Made by a program: the position numbers and the translations under genes. The notes beneath the pieces were generated by a model, which saw only the letters and a program-made list of their open reading frames with translations, was not told the origin of the DNA and did not search any database. From Drosophila pseudoobscura (Eukaryota; Arthropoda; Insecta; Diptera; Drosophilidae): 64,000 nucleotides of DNA. This document shows, one piece after another, positions 63,028 to 64,000 of this stretch. The DNA is taken from contig NC_046680.1 in assembly GCF_009870125.1 (NCBI RefSeq), forward strand, positions 15,147,501-15,211,500. The letters are read 5' to 3'. Numbering within the stretch: the first letter of the stretch is position 1; each line of letters opens with the position of its first letter.

Positions 63028-63063
63028 ATGCCCATCTTGAACTTTGGGCCAGCTTGTGTTTGA
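63028..63063 (+). other. Upstream ORF 2 in the fj leader
   Basis: Eleven codons plus stop (MPILNFGPACV), ending 44 bases before the fj ATG. Its start context (TTTATGC) is weak, so leaky scanning past it is likely. Confidence 0.45.
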
Positions 63064-63107
63064 GCGCAGAGGAGCATAGCAGAGGAGGGAACTCGGCGGC
63101 CAGCAAA

Positions 63108-64000
63108 ATGTACGACATCAAGCACCTGGAAGCCGGACAACATCAGCCACAGCCACAGCACCACCCACACCACCCACAGCACCCACTGAGCGACCGCCTG
63201 AGCCTGGCAGTGAGCGGCTCTGCCACAGCCGAGCCGCAGCTCACCTGCAGCGTCATCGCAGCCCCCTCTACACGCGGCCAGGGCAGGCCCCAGTTCCTGG
63301 GGACGAGCAGCCGCAGCCCCATTGAAGCCACCCACATGACGCTACTGACCTTGCGGCGTCGTCGCGCCTTCCAGCGCCGTGCCTGCCTCCTGAGCATCCT
63401 CGCCGCCTTCGTCTTCGGCATGGCGCTGGGCGTCGTAGTGCCAATGTTCGGCCTTCCGGACTACTTCGCGGGCAGCAGCAACGCGCCCGCATCCCCGCCA
63501 GCCGTGCAGCAGCAGCAGCAGCAAGTGGAGAGCGAGGGGGTGCAGCGTCCACCCTCGGATTTCCCAAGCATCTACGAGAGCGCAGCCCTGCCGCCCTACA
63601 GCGTCGCCTTTATCAAGGGGGCAGGCAAGGGGGCCAGCGCAGAACTGAGTGCCGAGCAGGTCTTCCGGAACGTGTTCCACTTGGAGCAGGACAAGAATGC
63701 ACCGGACTCGATGATCGTTAAGAAACTGGACACGAACGACGGCAGCATCAAGGAGTTCCACGTGCAGCGCACCTCCAGCGGCCGCTACCGCAAGGGTCCC
63801 GAGCGCAGGCTGTCGAAGAAGGAGGATGGAACGCCGTCTGCCCCGTCGGCGGAGAGGGCGGGTCTCATCGAAGCGGACGTCTACTGGGGCCCTGAGGTGG
63901 AGCGAGCTCTGCCCAAGGGCTTCGCGGCCGAGGATCAGCGCACCTGGGAGCGCTACGTGTCCGGCCAGGGCCAGGTCGTGCGACTCGAGCACGGCTGCGG
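63108..64000 (+). CDS. fj: four-jointed (fj), Golgi protein kinase, 3' partial
   Basis: The first 297 codons of fj; the window ends inside the gene. Fj is a type II membrane protein of the Golgi that phosphorylates extracellular cadherin domains of Fat and Dachsous, tuning planar polarity, growth through the Hippo pathway and leg joint formation. Seen here: MYDIK at the start, a His/Pro/Gln-rich stretch (residues 11-26), a cytosolic tail ending in basic TLRRRRAFQRR, and a signal anchor at about residues 92-115 (LLSILAAFVFGMALGVVVPMF). A variable lumenal stem follows with a Gln run, then the conserved LSAEQVFRNVFHLEQDK, VKKLDTNDGSIKEFHVQRT and VYWGPEVERALPKGFA. The kinase catalytic part lies beyond the window. 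The start context AAAATG is strong. Identity is firm from several exact family blocks. Confidence 0.95.
   Translation, partial: MYDIKHLEAGQHQPQPQHHPHHPQHPLSDRLSLAVSGSATAEPQLTCSVIAAPSTRGQGRPQFLGTSSRSPIEATHMTLLTLRRRRAFQRRACLLSILAAFVFGMALGVVVPMFGLPDYFAGSSNAPASPPAVQQQQQQVESEGVQRPPSDFPSIYESAALPPYSVAFIKGAGKGASAELSAEQVFRNVFHLEQDKNAPDSMIVKKLDTNDGSIKEFHVQRTSSGRYRKGPERRLSKKEDGTPSAPSAERAGLIEADVYWGPEVERALPKGFAAEDQRTWERYVSGQGQVVRLEHGC

Larger units (their letters stand above)
61429..63107 (+). promoter_or_regulatory. fj: Promoter and long 5' leader of fj
   Basis: No coding gene lies between the DUF1091 stop and the fj start codon. Much of this A-rich, CA-rich stretch is probably transcribed leader. I see no 3' splice acceptor just before the fj ATG, so an unspliced leader is possible. 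It holds an (AAAAT)n run at 62011-62034, a GACGCA hexamer run at 62104-62130 and at least two short upstream ORFs. The start of transcription is not clear; a TCAGAC at about 61619 is a weak initiator candidate. Confidence 0.5.

Noticed and set aside
1..64000. CRISPR arrays, bacterial operons, rRNA genes
   Set aside because: Nothing of the kind. The DNA is from an animal nucleus with spliced genes.

Overview
The window is nuclear DNA of a fly. Seven of its eight protein genes closely match Drosophila genes or gene families: short introns (about 50-70 bp) with GT/AG ends, unf (Hr51), nopo/TRAIP, an ARMC6-like gene, a MIF4G gene, a NIT-domain guanylate cyclase, a C-type lectin and four-jointed (fj). 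From memory, these genes lie on chromosome arm 2R (Muller C) of D. melanogaster, but not all this close together. Abundant GC-rich hexamer repeats and protein divergence from D. melanogaster suggest another subgroup, perhaps the obscura group. That is inference only.

Layout. Bases 1-4780 hold the 3' part of unf on +; its first exons lie before the window. Bases 5597-6358 hold an intronless RING plus DM9 gene on +. A MIF4G-domain gene (7528-10694, -) and nopo (11541-13196, +) diverge from a common promoter region. nopo converges with the ARMC6-like gene (13428-14898, -). A 12-coding-exon membrane guanylate cyclase follows on - (16166-20453). After about 6 kb without a clear gene there is one secreted C-type lectin (26521-27099, -). 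About 33.6 kb (27140-60713) then carries no convincing coding gene, only many short tandem repeats and scattered transcription-factor words. The right end has a small secreted DUF1091 gene (60714-61412, +), a long leader with small upstream ORFs, and the first 297 codons of fj (63108 to the end, +).

How the parts relate. The left 20 kb is a compact block of mostly regulatory and housekeeping-type genes sharing intergenic regions. The large empty region lies upstream of fj, a strongly patterned developmental gene in the Fat/Dachsous-Hippo pathway, so it is the natural place for fj enhancers, although nothing here proves that.

The most interesting points are: the RING-DM9 gene looks like a chimera whose RING end was derived from the neighbouring nopo; the lectin promoter is duplicated about 0.9 kb downstream without a matching gene; a diverged tandem repeat pair lies between the ARMC6 and cyclase genes; and TEAD/Scalloped-type words are clustered in the fj-side desert. 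I did not find a wholly new system. Exon borders were joined by hand from reading phase and splice signals, so single-base errors are possible.
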